Below, one piece after another: positions 1 to 8,500 of a stretch of DNA of 64,000 nucleotides. Made by a program: the position numbers and the translations under genes. The DNA is from Burkholderiales bacterium. Lineage in GTDB: Bacteria; Pseudomonadota; Gammaproteobacteria; Burkholderiales; Burkholderiaceae_C. The notes under the pieces were generated by a model. The model was not told the origin of the DNA and searched no databases. It saw only the letters and a list, made by a program, of their open reading frames with translations. Location: positions 1-64,000 of the forward strand of contig JAEKLF010000040.1 in NCBI GenBank assembly GCA_019509985.1. The letters are read 5' to 3'. The first letter of the stretch is position 1. Each line of letters begins with the position of its first letter.

Positions 1-174
1 CTGGCTTCATGCTGCCCGGCCCCCGGGCTGTGACGGGCGCCGTCAATGCCGAACAGGCCTGCGGCCAGATCGGCAATGCTGGTGCGGGTACGGGACGCGC
101 GCCGCCCAGGCAACGCCTCGGCGGCACCAACTCAAACCAGCAGAAGAACGGGCAAGGGGCAAGACCCCCTGCCC

Positions 175-573
175 TCATCCTTCGGAGGCCTCGACCCGTA
201 GCAGTTCAGGCAACCAGCGCTTGCCGGTCAAAGCTGCCCGTGCAGTGATCACCGCATCCGACTTCTTCTGGCCCACGACCTCCCGGCTGGCATCGATCTC
301 CCCAGCGTCGGCCAGCGCCTCGGCAATGAGCGCCTTGGGCACGCGACTGAAATAGGCGCCGGGGGCCTACCACCAGTCGGCCATGTCGAGTGCCGCAGCC
401 TGGGCCAGCACCTGAGCGTGCTTCGCGTGTACGGACCCATGCAGCGCGTGGGCGGTCAGCGCCGTGCACACCACCAGCAGTTCCTGCAGCGTCTCGACGG
501 ACTGATCCAGCAGGAACGCCATCAGCTCCTTCGGGTCTGCCGGAATGCATTCACGCCATGCATCGACGACCAT
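175..573 (-). pseudogene. ParB-family protein C-terminus, interrupted by an in-frame stop
   Basis: Read on the minus strand, this stretch translates to the C-terminal part of a ParB/KorB-like protein of the kind carried by plasmids and integrative elements. Recognisable parts are an acidic/hydrophobic helix (PKELMAFLLDQSVETL), then LDMADWW, then FSRVPKALIAEAL, a KK motif, and a closing GKRWLPELL. A TAG codon at 367-369 falls directly after the WW pair, yet the frame stays open beyond it to a TGA at 175-177. The family-like sequence therefore continues on both sides of the stop. No N-terminal ParB nuclease/HTH part is visible upstream, so both the start and the reading frame are lost. I see this directly in the translation; the family name rests on remembered motif similarity. 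Stop-codon readthrough or a sequencing error cannot be excluded. Confidence 0.6.
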
Positions 574-779
574 GTGCAGGCTCCGGCGGTCATGGCGATG
601 GGAAGGCAGACAGGGCCAGGTGTTGCCCCTCCCAGCAAGGCACGGCGCCTCCGTGCCGATACGTGTGCAGCTAGCCAGCATGGCGGCGCAGTATTCCGGC
701 CTTGGCCGAGTGTGGCGAAACACCTGGCGATCCGCCTTCACTCATCGCGCAATGACGCGCGCTGCGAAAGGAGGACGCG

Positions 780-875
780 ATGACCATCCACGACGCAGTT
801 CTACTCATCAGCGCATTGGCCACGCTCATCGCGGCACTGGCGTGCCTGATTGCGGCACCGAGGCAGCCGCCGTGA
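780..875 (+). CDS. possible 31-residue single-pass membrane peptide
   Basis: A strong Shine-Dalgarno sequence (AAAGGAGG, about 769-776) sits just ahead of the ATG at 780. The 31-residue product has a short polar start (MTIHDA), about 20 hydrophobic residues (VLLISALATLIAALACLIAA), and a PRQPP tail. This is the expected look of a small inner-membrane peptide. It has no recognised family. Its neighbours are a dead ParB remnant and another small unrecognised gene, so the context gives no functional clue. The ribosome site is the main reason for calling it. Confidence 0.35.
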   Translation: MTIHDAVLLISALATLIAALACLIAAPRQPP

Positions 876-1045
876 GGCGCCCGTTTCGGCCATCGTTGGG
901 CGCATGTTGAAGGCCAGCCCATGTCCGATTTGCCGCGCAGGCTGCGTCTTACTGAGAGGCAGGGAACAAATGACCTTCCGCCGCCCTCAGGGGTTCCTGG
1001 GAACGACCGTTCGCAGGCTCCTGGCATCAACCGATGGAGCCTTCC

Positions 1046-1318
1046 ATGAAACATATCCTGACCCTGAGTGTCGTCACCGTCGCCCTGTTCACTACGTTTG
1101 CGGCCAATGCAACGATGCCCAATCTTGCTTCCGTGGCAGCGTCAAGGCCTGTGCCGAACTGGTCATTGCCGGATGTGAGGGCCGACCGTCAAGGCCGCGA
1201 CGACGGGAAAGCCGGCGACCGGCTGTTGGACGATCGATCGCAGCTCGCGCTCTGGACATATTGCGGCTTCTATACGAGGCCCGATGGTCGAACTGGCATC
1301 AAGTGCTACACCATATGA
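1046..1318 (+). CDS. small secreted hypothetical protein
   Basis: The ATG at 1046 is preceded by GGAG at about 1036-1039. An in-frame ATG at 1034 would add only MEPS. The 90-residue product begins with a clear Sec signal peptide (MKHILTLSVVTVALFTTF, cleavage likely after AANA). The mature part is polar, with two cysteines near the end (YCGFYT and IKCYTI) that could form a disulfide in the periplasm. I do not recognise a family. No operon partner is apparent: the next gene is on the opposite strand after a 354-base gap. Confidence 0.45.
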   Translation: MKHILTLSVVTVALFTTFAANATMPNLASVAASRPVPNWSLPDVRADRQGRDDGKAGDRLLDDRSQLALWTYCGFYTRPDGRTGIKCYTI

Positions 1319-1672
1319 ACAGTGACGCCTGCGCAGCAGCACCCGGGAAATAGCTCATGCTCAACGCGGCTCAAGATCGCATTCCGTAGCTCTCGCAGGC
1401 AGCGGCAAGTGCCACTAGGAGCCGACAGCACGCAGAGCTGCCGGGGCGCCCGTTGCATGCCGCATAGCCTGCGACAGCAATGACTCCAACTGGGCGCAAC
1501 ACTGGTCGTCGATCACGAGCACGGGGCAGTCGGCTTGAGCACATCCTCAACAGCCAGGGCTCTGTGCAGTTGAACGGTATTCCTCCGCCGCCGCCCGTCG
1601 TTCCAGGCGAGCCTGAAACATCAGGACGTGGCGGGCGCTGATCGCAATCTTCATGTAGCGACAAGCGCCGAG
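1319..1672. other. intergenic stretch, no gene seen
   Basis: This 354-base stretch lies between two converging genes (the small secreted ORF and the SLATT-type gene). I see no convincing coding frame, no repeat, and no hairpin followed by a T-run that would mark a terminator. Confidence 0.5.
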
Positions 1673-2572
1673 TCATTGGGCTGCCCTGCCGAAGCGAGCA
1701 ACCCAACTTCCAGTTTCGCTGGCGATCACGCCTTCGCAGCTGGCCACGAAGTCGGACCAATCGGACGACGGCGCCGCTACCTGCTGCGGCTTCGATAGAG
1801 TAAATAGACGCAGTTGACGTGCCGCAGCGCGATAGCTTGATACGAGGTAGTCGTAGCGTGAAGCTTCGATATGCGCCAGCACCGTCCCCGATATCGTCGT
1901 CAGAACGGCAACCAATGCCGCCCAGTCGAAGCCAGCCAGGTGCGCGACGAGCCACTCTTTGCTTACCGCGCCGATGGTGGCGGTCAGCACAGTCGTGACG
2001 ACCGCCATCGCCAATTCAACACGGCGAAGCGAACGCGCCGCCCGTTGACTCTCGCTCGCAGCCCTTTCGTACCAGTCGGCCGACTTCTCGACACGTCCCG
2101 ATACGTAGTCATCGGGACTCCAGGGCGTGCGTGGCGTACTTCCTGGCGTTGCTGCGACCACCTCGCTCAGGAGATCGTCAACTTCTTTTTCGATTGCGCC
2201 AACCCGTTCTTGCAACTTAGCTTTGCGGCTCACGTGATCGTCGAAGGGCGAAGCCTGGACTGAGAATTCAAACGCTGCGCGTTTGAGCGCTTCGGAGGCC
2301 ACACGCGCTCTCGCCCAACGAGACGCTCGGTCAGGCCCCAGGAAGCGAGCGGTCAGCAGGCCGCCAAAGGCCAACACGACCGCGCCGACTATCGCCAGCC
2401 AAGCCCGCCAATCGTCGCTGGTAGCTTGGCTTGCGAGCGCAGCCAGCAGCGCGCCTGCAATCGAAGTACCAAAAGTTAGCCAGCGCGTCCTTTCATAGGT
2501 GCGCTTCATGGCCCCGGCAGTGGCCGACCATTGGCCCTGCTCCTTGGCAATCCACTCCAATGAGTCTTCCAT
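1673..2572 (-). CDS. tandem SLATT-like (DUF4231-type) four-TM membrane protein
   Basis: The 299-residue protein contains two copies of a two-transmembrane unit. The first unit has helices at about residues 32-49 and 56-77, followed by a basic cytoplasmic helix (WARARVASEALKRAA). The second has helices at about 186-204 and 215-234, followed by a helix containing SRYDYLVSSYRAAARQL. This paired layout fits the SLATT domains (SMODS and SLOG-associating 2TM effectors), predicted pore-formers in nucleotide-dependent immune systems. The ATG at 2572 (MEDSLEW) is preferred because the in-frame sequence upstream is Arg/Ser-rich and uncharacteristic. Only a weak G-rich stretch precedes it. The gene lies downstream of a TIR-domain gene on the same strand, with a 336-base gap that holds a short coupled ORF. 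I infer that TIR activity controls this protein as an effector. The family is assigned by architecture, not by search. Confidence 0.7.
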   Translation of the reverse strand: MEDSLEWIAKEQGQWSATAGAMKRTYERTRWLTFGTSIAGALLAALASQATSDDWRAWLAIVGAVVLAFGGLLTARFLGPDRASRWARARVASEALKRAAFEFSVQASPFDDHVSRKAKLQERVGAIEKEVDDLLSEVVAATPGSTPRTPWSPDDYVSGRVEKSADWYERAASESQRAARSLRRVELAMAVVTTVLTATIGAVSKEWLVAHLAGFDWAALVAVLTTISGTVLAHIEASRYDYLVSSYRAAARQLRLFTLSKPQQVAAPSSDWSDFVASCEGVIASETGSWVARFGRAAQ

Positions 2573-2754
2573 CGAACACCCCCTATCTGAACGCGCGGCG
2601 GTGCTTCCACGCATCGGCGATCGGCGGCGAGAGTATGGTCGGGAACCGTCGACCCGCGGTGTATTGAGCGGCCCCAGCGTCAACACTCTTGAGGGCTGAC
2701 CCAGGCATCTTTGTCCGTGCAAACGGACGCTGGCCAACACCGAGCGCCAACGGC

Positions 2755-2912
2755 TCAGCCGTAGGCGTGCTCGAGCGCAACATAAGTTCGCCGCAGCACT
2801 GCACCTACCAAAGTGCCGAGTGGCCTGAGCAAGAAAGTGACGAGCACCCTCAAGTAAGGCCCTGTCACCACCCTGATGCTCAGCTGATGAGCAGCCCCGT
2901 GATCGTGTTCAT
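2755..2912 (-). pseudogene. short coupled membrane ORF, apparently frameshifted
   Basis: The stop codon of the TIR gene overlaps an ATG (ATGA, 2909-2912), the usual mark of translational coupling to a downstream gene. That ATG opens only MNTITGLLIS before a TGA at 2880-2882. In another frame the sequence continues with a hydrophobic, membrane-like run (RVLVTFLLRPLGTLVGAVL) ending ALEHAYG at a TGA at 2755. Joining the two needs a single frameshift around 2875-2885. Read this way it would be a small membrane protein of about 50 residues between the TIR and SLATT genes. It could also be chance sequence. Confidence 0.25.
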
Positions 2913-3718
2913 AGGGACGGTTCCTCCGGCTTGATGGGCTCATCGAAGATTGCAGCGGTGAACCGGCGGCCGATGACCCAGTCCTCGGTGGACAACCCGT
3001 CCTGCGGCTCAGCGCCGGATGCGGCATCACGCTGCGTCGCGCGCAGTTGCAGATGTCGGATCAACAGCACGCCGCTCAGCATCAGCAAGCCCACAAGGCC
3101 GGCCGACACGGCCCAGATGAACACAGGCAGTTCAGCGGAAACATTCGCTGTCCCATCGGGCCCACCACGCGACGGATCAGCCTGGGGTACCTCGCTCAAT
3201 CGCAGCGCAATCCAGCCCCCCATCGCGACCACCGTCGCACCCAGGCCGCAGAGCGCAGCGTAGAGCCGACGCGGCGCTCGCGCTGCGAGGGCCGACACGC
3301 GCCCCGCGTCCTCCGCAGCGGTGACGAGCATCGCCGCGCGCAGCATGTCGACCATGTGAGGCACGCCGTGAAACTCGCTCAGCGGCGTTGGCAGCGGGGT
3401 GTCGTCGAGGATCATCGGAACGATGCGCTTTTTCGCTTCGAGCGCACTGCGCCATTCCCGCTCGACCCACTCCGACTTCGCAGCCGCCGCGCTCCAGAAC
3501 ACCATCACGCGCTCGCAGCGCGCCAGCGCTTCGAAGAGGGAGTCTTTCCAGCGCGTACCGAACTCGATGTCGATCACGTCCTGGAACACCGTCGCACCAC
3601 CGGCGCGCAGCAGCCGCGCCGCAGCGCTGACGATCGGCCGGTCCGTGCTCGAGTATGAAATGAAGACGCCGCCGACGGTGGCCCCAGCTTTGGCGGATTG
3701 CGTTGCCTCGGTACTCAT
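2909..3718 (-). CDS. TIR-domain protein with two C-terminal transmembrane helices
   Basis: The 269-residue product opens with a TIR domain (about residues 16-130). It starts with GGVFISYSSTDRPIV, has the alphaC-like segment SEWVEREW, and the strand RIVPMILDD. TIR NADases have their catalytic glutamate in a W-x-x-x-E context, which corresponds here to W84 and E88, so the active-site residue appears present. Two membrane helices follow (about 152-172 and 198-222) and then an acidic tail, so the enzyme would sit on the inner membrane. The ATG at 3718 comes directly before MSTEATQ. The SLATT-type gene downstream suggests a defence pair in which TIR acts as sensor or signal-maker and SLATT as pore. 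Signal synthesis or NAD loss is inferred from the families. The gene diverges from the two-partner secretion genes across a 186-base region. Confidence 0.8.
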   Translation of the reverse strand: MSTEATQSAKAGATVGGVFISYSSTDRPIVSAAARLLRAGGATVFQDVIDIEFGTRWKDSLFEALARCERVMVFWSAAAAKSEWVEREWRSALEAKKRIVPMILDDTPLPTPLSEFHGVPHMVDMLRAAMLVTAAEDAGRVSALAARAPRRLYAALCGLGATVVAMGGWIALRLSEVPQADPSRGGPDGTANVSAELPVFIWAVSAGLVGLLMLSGVLLIRHLQLRATQRDAASGAEPQDGLSTEDWVIGRRFTAAIFDEPIKPEEPSL

Positions 3719-3904
3719 CGCGGCCTGAGTCTATGTCGCTGCGACCGCGCGCGCCCCTTGCGCGCATTTCATTTCGTCGACGAAGCGGCGTGCATCCTAG
3801 GGATGGCGAGCCCCGGTCGCTCGCAACAGACTCGCCGTTGGCGATCGAGCAATTCGGAACTGCCCAGTCGCTTTGCCGGCACTAAAAAAGACGGGGAGGA
3901 CGGC
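3719..3904. promoter_or_regulatory. divergent intergenic region (TIR / TpsB)
   Basis: These 186 bases separate two genes transcribed away from each other, so promoters for both must lie here or inside the flanking coding ends. I could not pick a convincing -35/-10 pair. A purine-rich GGGGAGGA at about 3893-3900 is the ribosome site for the TpsB gene and decides its start at 3905. Confidence 0.45.
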
Positions 3905-5569
3905 ATGCCGCTATGTGACGCCGGATCGTCGATCGGGTTGAGCCTGGGCCTATTGGCCATGCTTCCGTGCCAGGCCCAAACGTCGCTGCCGGTCGTGCGC
4001 CTGCCGCAAGACACCGCACGCGAGCCGCAGCCGTCGCCACGTGATGTGCCGCTGCTGATCGATCGCGACCGCTTCGCCGAGCAGGTGCCGGCCCGCGCGG
4101 ACGCGATCACACTGCGCCTGAACGGCATTGAGCTGAGTGGCAACACCGTGATCGCGACCGAGCGCCTCGAGCCCTTGTGGGCCGCCATGGTCGGGCGAGA
4201 CATCCCGCTGTCGGCGGTGTTCGAGCTCGCCGCGCGCATCAGCTCGGCGTATCGCGAAGCGGGCTATGTACTGTCTCAGGCGCTGGTGCCGCAGCAGCAG
4301 ATCGATCAATCGGGCGGACGCGTTCGCATCCGCGTGGCAGAGGGCTATGTCTCGCGCATCACGATTGCCGACGGCGTGCCCGGCGCCGCGCGCATCGCCC
4401 GCATGCTCGAGCCGGTGCGCGCCGAGCGCCCGCTGACCTTGGCGACGCTTGAGCGCCACTTGCTGCTGCTCGGCGATCTGCCCGGCGTCAGCGCGCAGGC
4501 CTCCCTGCGCGCAGCGCAAGAAGAGAACGCAGCGGAACTTGAGCTGGTCGTCACCCGCCAGCCGCAGGCGTTTTCAGTGTCGGTGCACAACCGCACCGCA
4601 ACGGCCGTCGGCCCGATCCGAATCGAGGCATCGGCCGAACGACGCGGTGCGCTCGGTGACTTCGACCGGCACGTTCTGCGCTGGGTCGGCTCCGGCACCG
4701 ATCGGCTGAACTTGGTCGCGTACAACGGCGACACGCCGCTGGGCGATCGTGGCGCGACGTTGTCCTGGTCCGCCAGCGCCTCGCGCTCAAAGCCGAAGGA
4801 AGGCGACGTGTTCCGGTTCGACACGCGCGCCGACAGCGTCTCGCTCGGCCTGGGCTACCCCGTGCTGCGCACGCGCAGCGCAAACTTCAGCGTGCGAGGC
4901 GCGCTCTCTGGCTACAACGGCAGCTCCGACATCGTCGACGGGCTGACGGTCTCGAAGGAGCGCATCCGCCCGCTGCGGATCGGCTTCAACGCCGACCTGG
5001 CCGATGAGCTCGGCGGCGTCAATCTCGTCGACGTCGAAGTGGCGCGCGGCCTGTCGGGCTTTGGCGCGTCGCGCAGCGACGACCCCGAGCTGCCGCGCGG
5101 CGGTTCGAACCCGCGGTTCACCAAACTGACGCTCTACGCCGCGCGGCTGCAATCGCTCAGCGGTGAGTGGTCGCTGCTGGCCGCGATCACCGCGCAGACC
5201 ACGCACGATCTGCTCACATCATCGGAGCAGTTCGGCCTAGGCGGCGATGTGTTCCTGCGCGCCTACGACCCTTCCGAATTGCTCGGGGACCGCGGCCAAG
5301 CGGGCAAGCTCGAGCTGCGCTACAACGCCTCGTTCAGCGCGATCAACGCTACGGCCTACGCCTTCTACGAGGGCGGCTCGGTGCGTACTTTCAATGTCGA
5401 CGCGCCCACGAGCCGGCAGTCCGCCGCCTCGTGCGGCCTGGGGATGCGCTTCAGCGCACAGCGCGGCGTGCGGGGCTATATGGAGATCGCGAAGCCCGTC
5501 AACCGGCCGACCGTGCGTCACGGCGACGAGCGCGCCCGTGTCTTCGCAGGCATCGGCATCGACCTGTAG
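3905..5569 (+). CDS. TpsB-type outer-membrane transporter (ShlB/FhaC/HecB family)
   Basis: The protein of 554 residues is the outer-membrane pore of a two-partner secretion system and would export the TpsA protein encoded next. After a signal-like N-terminus (GLSLGLLAMLPCQAQ) there is a POTRA region with LNGIELSGNTVI and a helix-strand pattern ending RVRIRVAEGYV. A beta-barrel half rich in alternating residues follows and ends in IGIDL. The conserved barrel motif that is VRGY in FhaC reads FLRAYD here, within GGDVFLRAYDPSELLGDRG. Length is usual for the family. The start at 3905 is chosen for the GGGGAGGA site upstream and the signal sequence; the longer open frame from 3698 overlaps the divergent TIR gene. 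It lies 26 bases before the TpsA gene, so the two are surely cotranscribed. Confidence 0.85.
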   Translation: MPLCDAGSSIGLSLGLLAMLPCQAQTSLPVVRLPQDTAREPQPSPRDVPLLIDRDRFAEQVPARADAITLRLNGIELSGNTVIATERLEPLWAAMVGRDIPLSAVFELAARISSAYREAGYVLSQALVPQQQIDQSGGRVRIRVAEGYVSRITIADGVPGAARIARMLEPVRAERPLTLATLERHLLLLGDLPGVSAQASLRAAQEENAAELELVVTRQPQAFSVSVHNRTATAVGPIRIEASAERRGALGDFDRHVLRWVGSGTDRLNLVAYNGDTPLGDRGATLSWSASASRSKPKEGDVFRFDTRADSVSLGLGYPVLRTRSANFSVRGALSGYNGSSDIVDGLTVSKERIRPLRIGFNADLADELGGVNLVDVEVARGLSGFGASRSDDPELPRGGSNPRFTKLTLYAARLQSLSGEWSLLAAITAQTTHDLLTSSEQFGLGGDVFLRAYDPSELLGDRGQAGKLELRYNASFSAINATAYAFYEGGSVRTFNVDAPTSRQSAASCGLGMRFSAQRGVRGYMEIAKPVNRPTVRHGDERARVFAGIGIDL

Positions 5570-5595
5570 CTCGCTGCCATCGTCAAGGAGTCGTG

Positions 5596-8500
5596 ATGAC
5601 GAACCGCTCGATCCGTAGCCGCCTCCACACGCTGCGAACACCGCACCCGGCGCGTGCGGGGCGCTTGTCGTTGGCCGGACTGATTGCGCTCGCGGTCGCT
5701 CCCGTCGTTTTCACGTCCACCGCGTTCGCCGGGCCGGAGGGCGGCGCGGTCACGGCGGGGCAGGCGCGTGTCTCGAAAGCGGGCAACATGACGACGATCC
5801 AGCAGCAGAGCAGCCGCGCCGTAATCGACTGGCGCAGTTTCAACGTCGGCGCCAGCGAGGCAGTCACGTTCGCACAGCCCGACGCCCGATCTGCCACGCT
5901 GAACCGCATCCTCGGCACCGACGGCTCGACGATCCTCGGCCACATCACGGCCAACGGCAGCGTTTACCTCGTCAACCCGAACGGCGTGCTGTTCGGGAGC
6001 GACGCGCAGGTCAACGTGGGCGCGCTGGTCGCGAGCACGGCCAACATCACCAACGCCAACTTCATGGCCGGCAATGACCGCTTCGACCAGCCCGGCAACG
6101 CGAGCGCCAAGGTCGAGAACCGCGGCACGATCCGCATCGCCGATCGTGGCATCGCCGCGTTGGTCGGGCGCCAGGTGTCGAACAGCGGCTTCATCCTCGC
6201 AACACTCGGCAAGGTCGCGCTCGCCGGTGGCGACGCATTCGTGCTCGACATGACCGGCGACCGGCTCGTCAACCTGATCCTCGACCCGGCCGCGCTCGAG
6301 CAGGTGCGCGACGCGCAGGGCGTGCCACTGATCGCGCGCGTCGACAACACCGGCAACATCCAGGCGAACGGCGGGCGCATCGAGTTCAGCGCCGACACCG
6401 TCTCGCGTTTGCTCGACAACGTCATCAACGTGCAGGGCGATGTGCGCGCGGTGTCGGTCGACGCGGCCGGTGGTGTGATCTCGCTGCGCGGCGGCGCGAC
6501 GACCGATGCCACGCTCGGCGGCGTGCTGCAGCCGGGCGGGCGCACCGGCCTGGTCGACGTGAGCGGCCGTGACATCACACTGATGTCCTCGGCTCAGTTC
6601 GACCTCGGGCAAGGTGCCGATCTACACCTGGCAGCATCGCGCAACCTTGCGTTGAACGCGCCGCTGAATGGGCTGCGCAGCGGCAGCGTCGCGGGCGCGA
6701 GTGTCACTGCCAGTGCGGGCCAGGACCTCACGATCTCGCAGAACATTGCGCTCAACGACGGTGCACTGTCGCTGACCGCCACAAGCGGCCGGTTGACCGC
6801 TGCCGGCGGCACGGTGCTGCAGGCGGGCAACCAGGCGATCTCCTTGCGAGGCGGTGCGGGCGTGTCGGTCGATCGCGTGCTGACGAGCGGCGCGGTCGAC
6901 ATCGCGAGCGCCGCAGGCGCGGTGGACGTGACGAGCGCCATCGTCGCGCCGTCTGCCACCGCCACCGATGCGGTACCGGTGGCGCGCCTGAGCGTGAGCG
7001 CGGCGCTTGACGTCACGCTCGCCGGTGCCCTCGCCAGCGGCGACATCGAAGTGCGCAGTGGCGCCGACCTGACACTGCGCAGCGCCTCGATCGAGAGCCG
7101 TGGCGGCAACGTCGGGTTGCGCACCGATGGCCGCGTCGGCGCGGCCGATGCGGCGCTGGGTGTCGTGGCTGGCTCAGGCAACGCGACGATTGCGGCCGGT
7201 GGCGACTTAGATCTGCCCGCCATCATCGCGAGCGGCGACATCGCCCTGACCTCGGGCGGCAAGCTTGCGGTCGCGCAAACGCTCGGCGGCGCGGGGGCTA
7301 CAGCGAGCCGCAGCGTCGGCGTCGATGGCGGCGGCGACGTGTCGCTCGCGGCCGGCGCACATGCGGGCGCGATCCGCATCGGCAGCCGCAACGGGGGCGT
7401 GACCTCGGGCGACCTTGTCGCCAGCGGCGGCGTCAGCGTGGTTGCGGGCGGGGGTCACGCCGGCACTGCAGCGGCACCGTTGAAGGTCAGCGCTGGCGAC
7501 AGCACCGACGCGGCCGGCGGCGTCAGCATCGAAGGCCGCGACGGCATCGCCATCGCCACCCTGGTCACGCCAGGTGCGGTGCTGCTGCGCAGCGGCAGCG
7601 GCGGCGTGGCGGTGGCGTCGGCGATCACCGGCTCGACCGCGAGTGACCTGGCCGCCGCGACGCCCGCGCGCACCATCCGCATCGAAGCGGCCGGCGATGT
7701 CGACTTGTCGGGCGCGCGCGCGGGCGCTGGCGGCGTCACCGTCACCGGCCCCTCGGCGGGCACAGGCGCGGGCAACTTCACGCTCAACGATCAGCCGCAC
7801 ACGGTCGGCGGCCTGCTTCTCGCCGGTGGCTCGTTGCTGAGCGACGGCGACGTGTCGGTGACAAGCATCGGCGCACTGCGAACCGACGCGCTCGTGCTGT
7901 CCGGCGGCACGGTGAGCCTGACATCCATCGCCGGGCCGCTGACCATCGGCACGGCCGGCGTGCGCACGACGACGCCCGGCCGCGGCATCAGCCTGCTGGC
8001 CGCAGGCGATCTGAACCTCAACGGCGACCTGCAGGCGCAGGCCGCGACCATCTCGGTCACGTCGAGCGGCGGCGCGGTTACCGCGCTCGTTGGCACCGCA
8101 GGCGCTGACCCTGTGGCAGGCGATGCCACCATCGAGGCCGGCAGCGATGCGCAAGCGTCGAAAGTCGCCATCGCCGCCAATGGCGACGTGACGCTCGGTG
8201 GCGTCCGCTCCGGCGGCAGCGTGTTGGTCAGCTCGGCGAACGGCAACGTGATGCTGCTGTCGCCCCTCGGCGGCGCCAACACCGGCTACGCGGGCTATGC
8301 CAATGGCTACCAGAGCGCGCTGCGGCCCGACGTGGGCACGCTCACCGTCAGCGCGCCGAAGGGCTCGATCGAACTGAACGGCCTGAACCTCGACGGCCTG
8401 GCCGACCCGCATGCCGCTGGCAATGGTCTCTTCGTCAGCGCTGGCCGGATGGTTCTGAGTAACGGTCTCGTCGCCGTCAACAAGGGCGACATCGTCTTGC

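Noticed and set aside
5167..5595. Longer N-terminal extension for the TpsA protein
   Set aside because: It would overlap the TpsB gene by 400 bases; the ATG at 5596 has a ribosome site and a fitting signal peptide.
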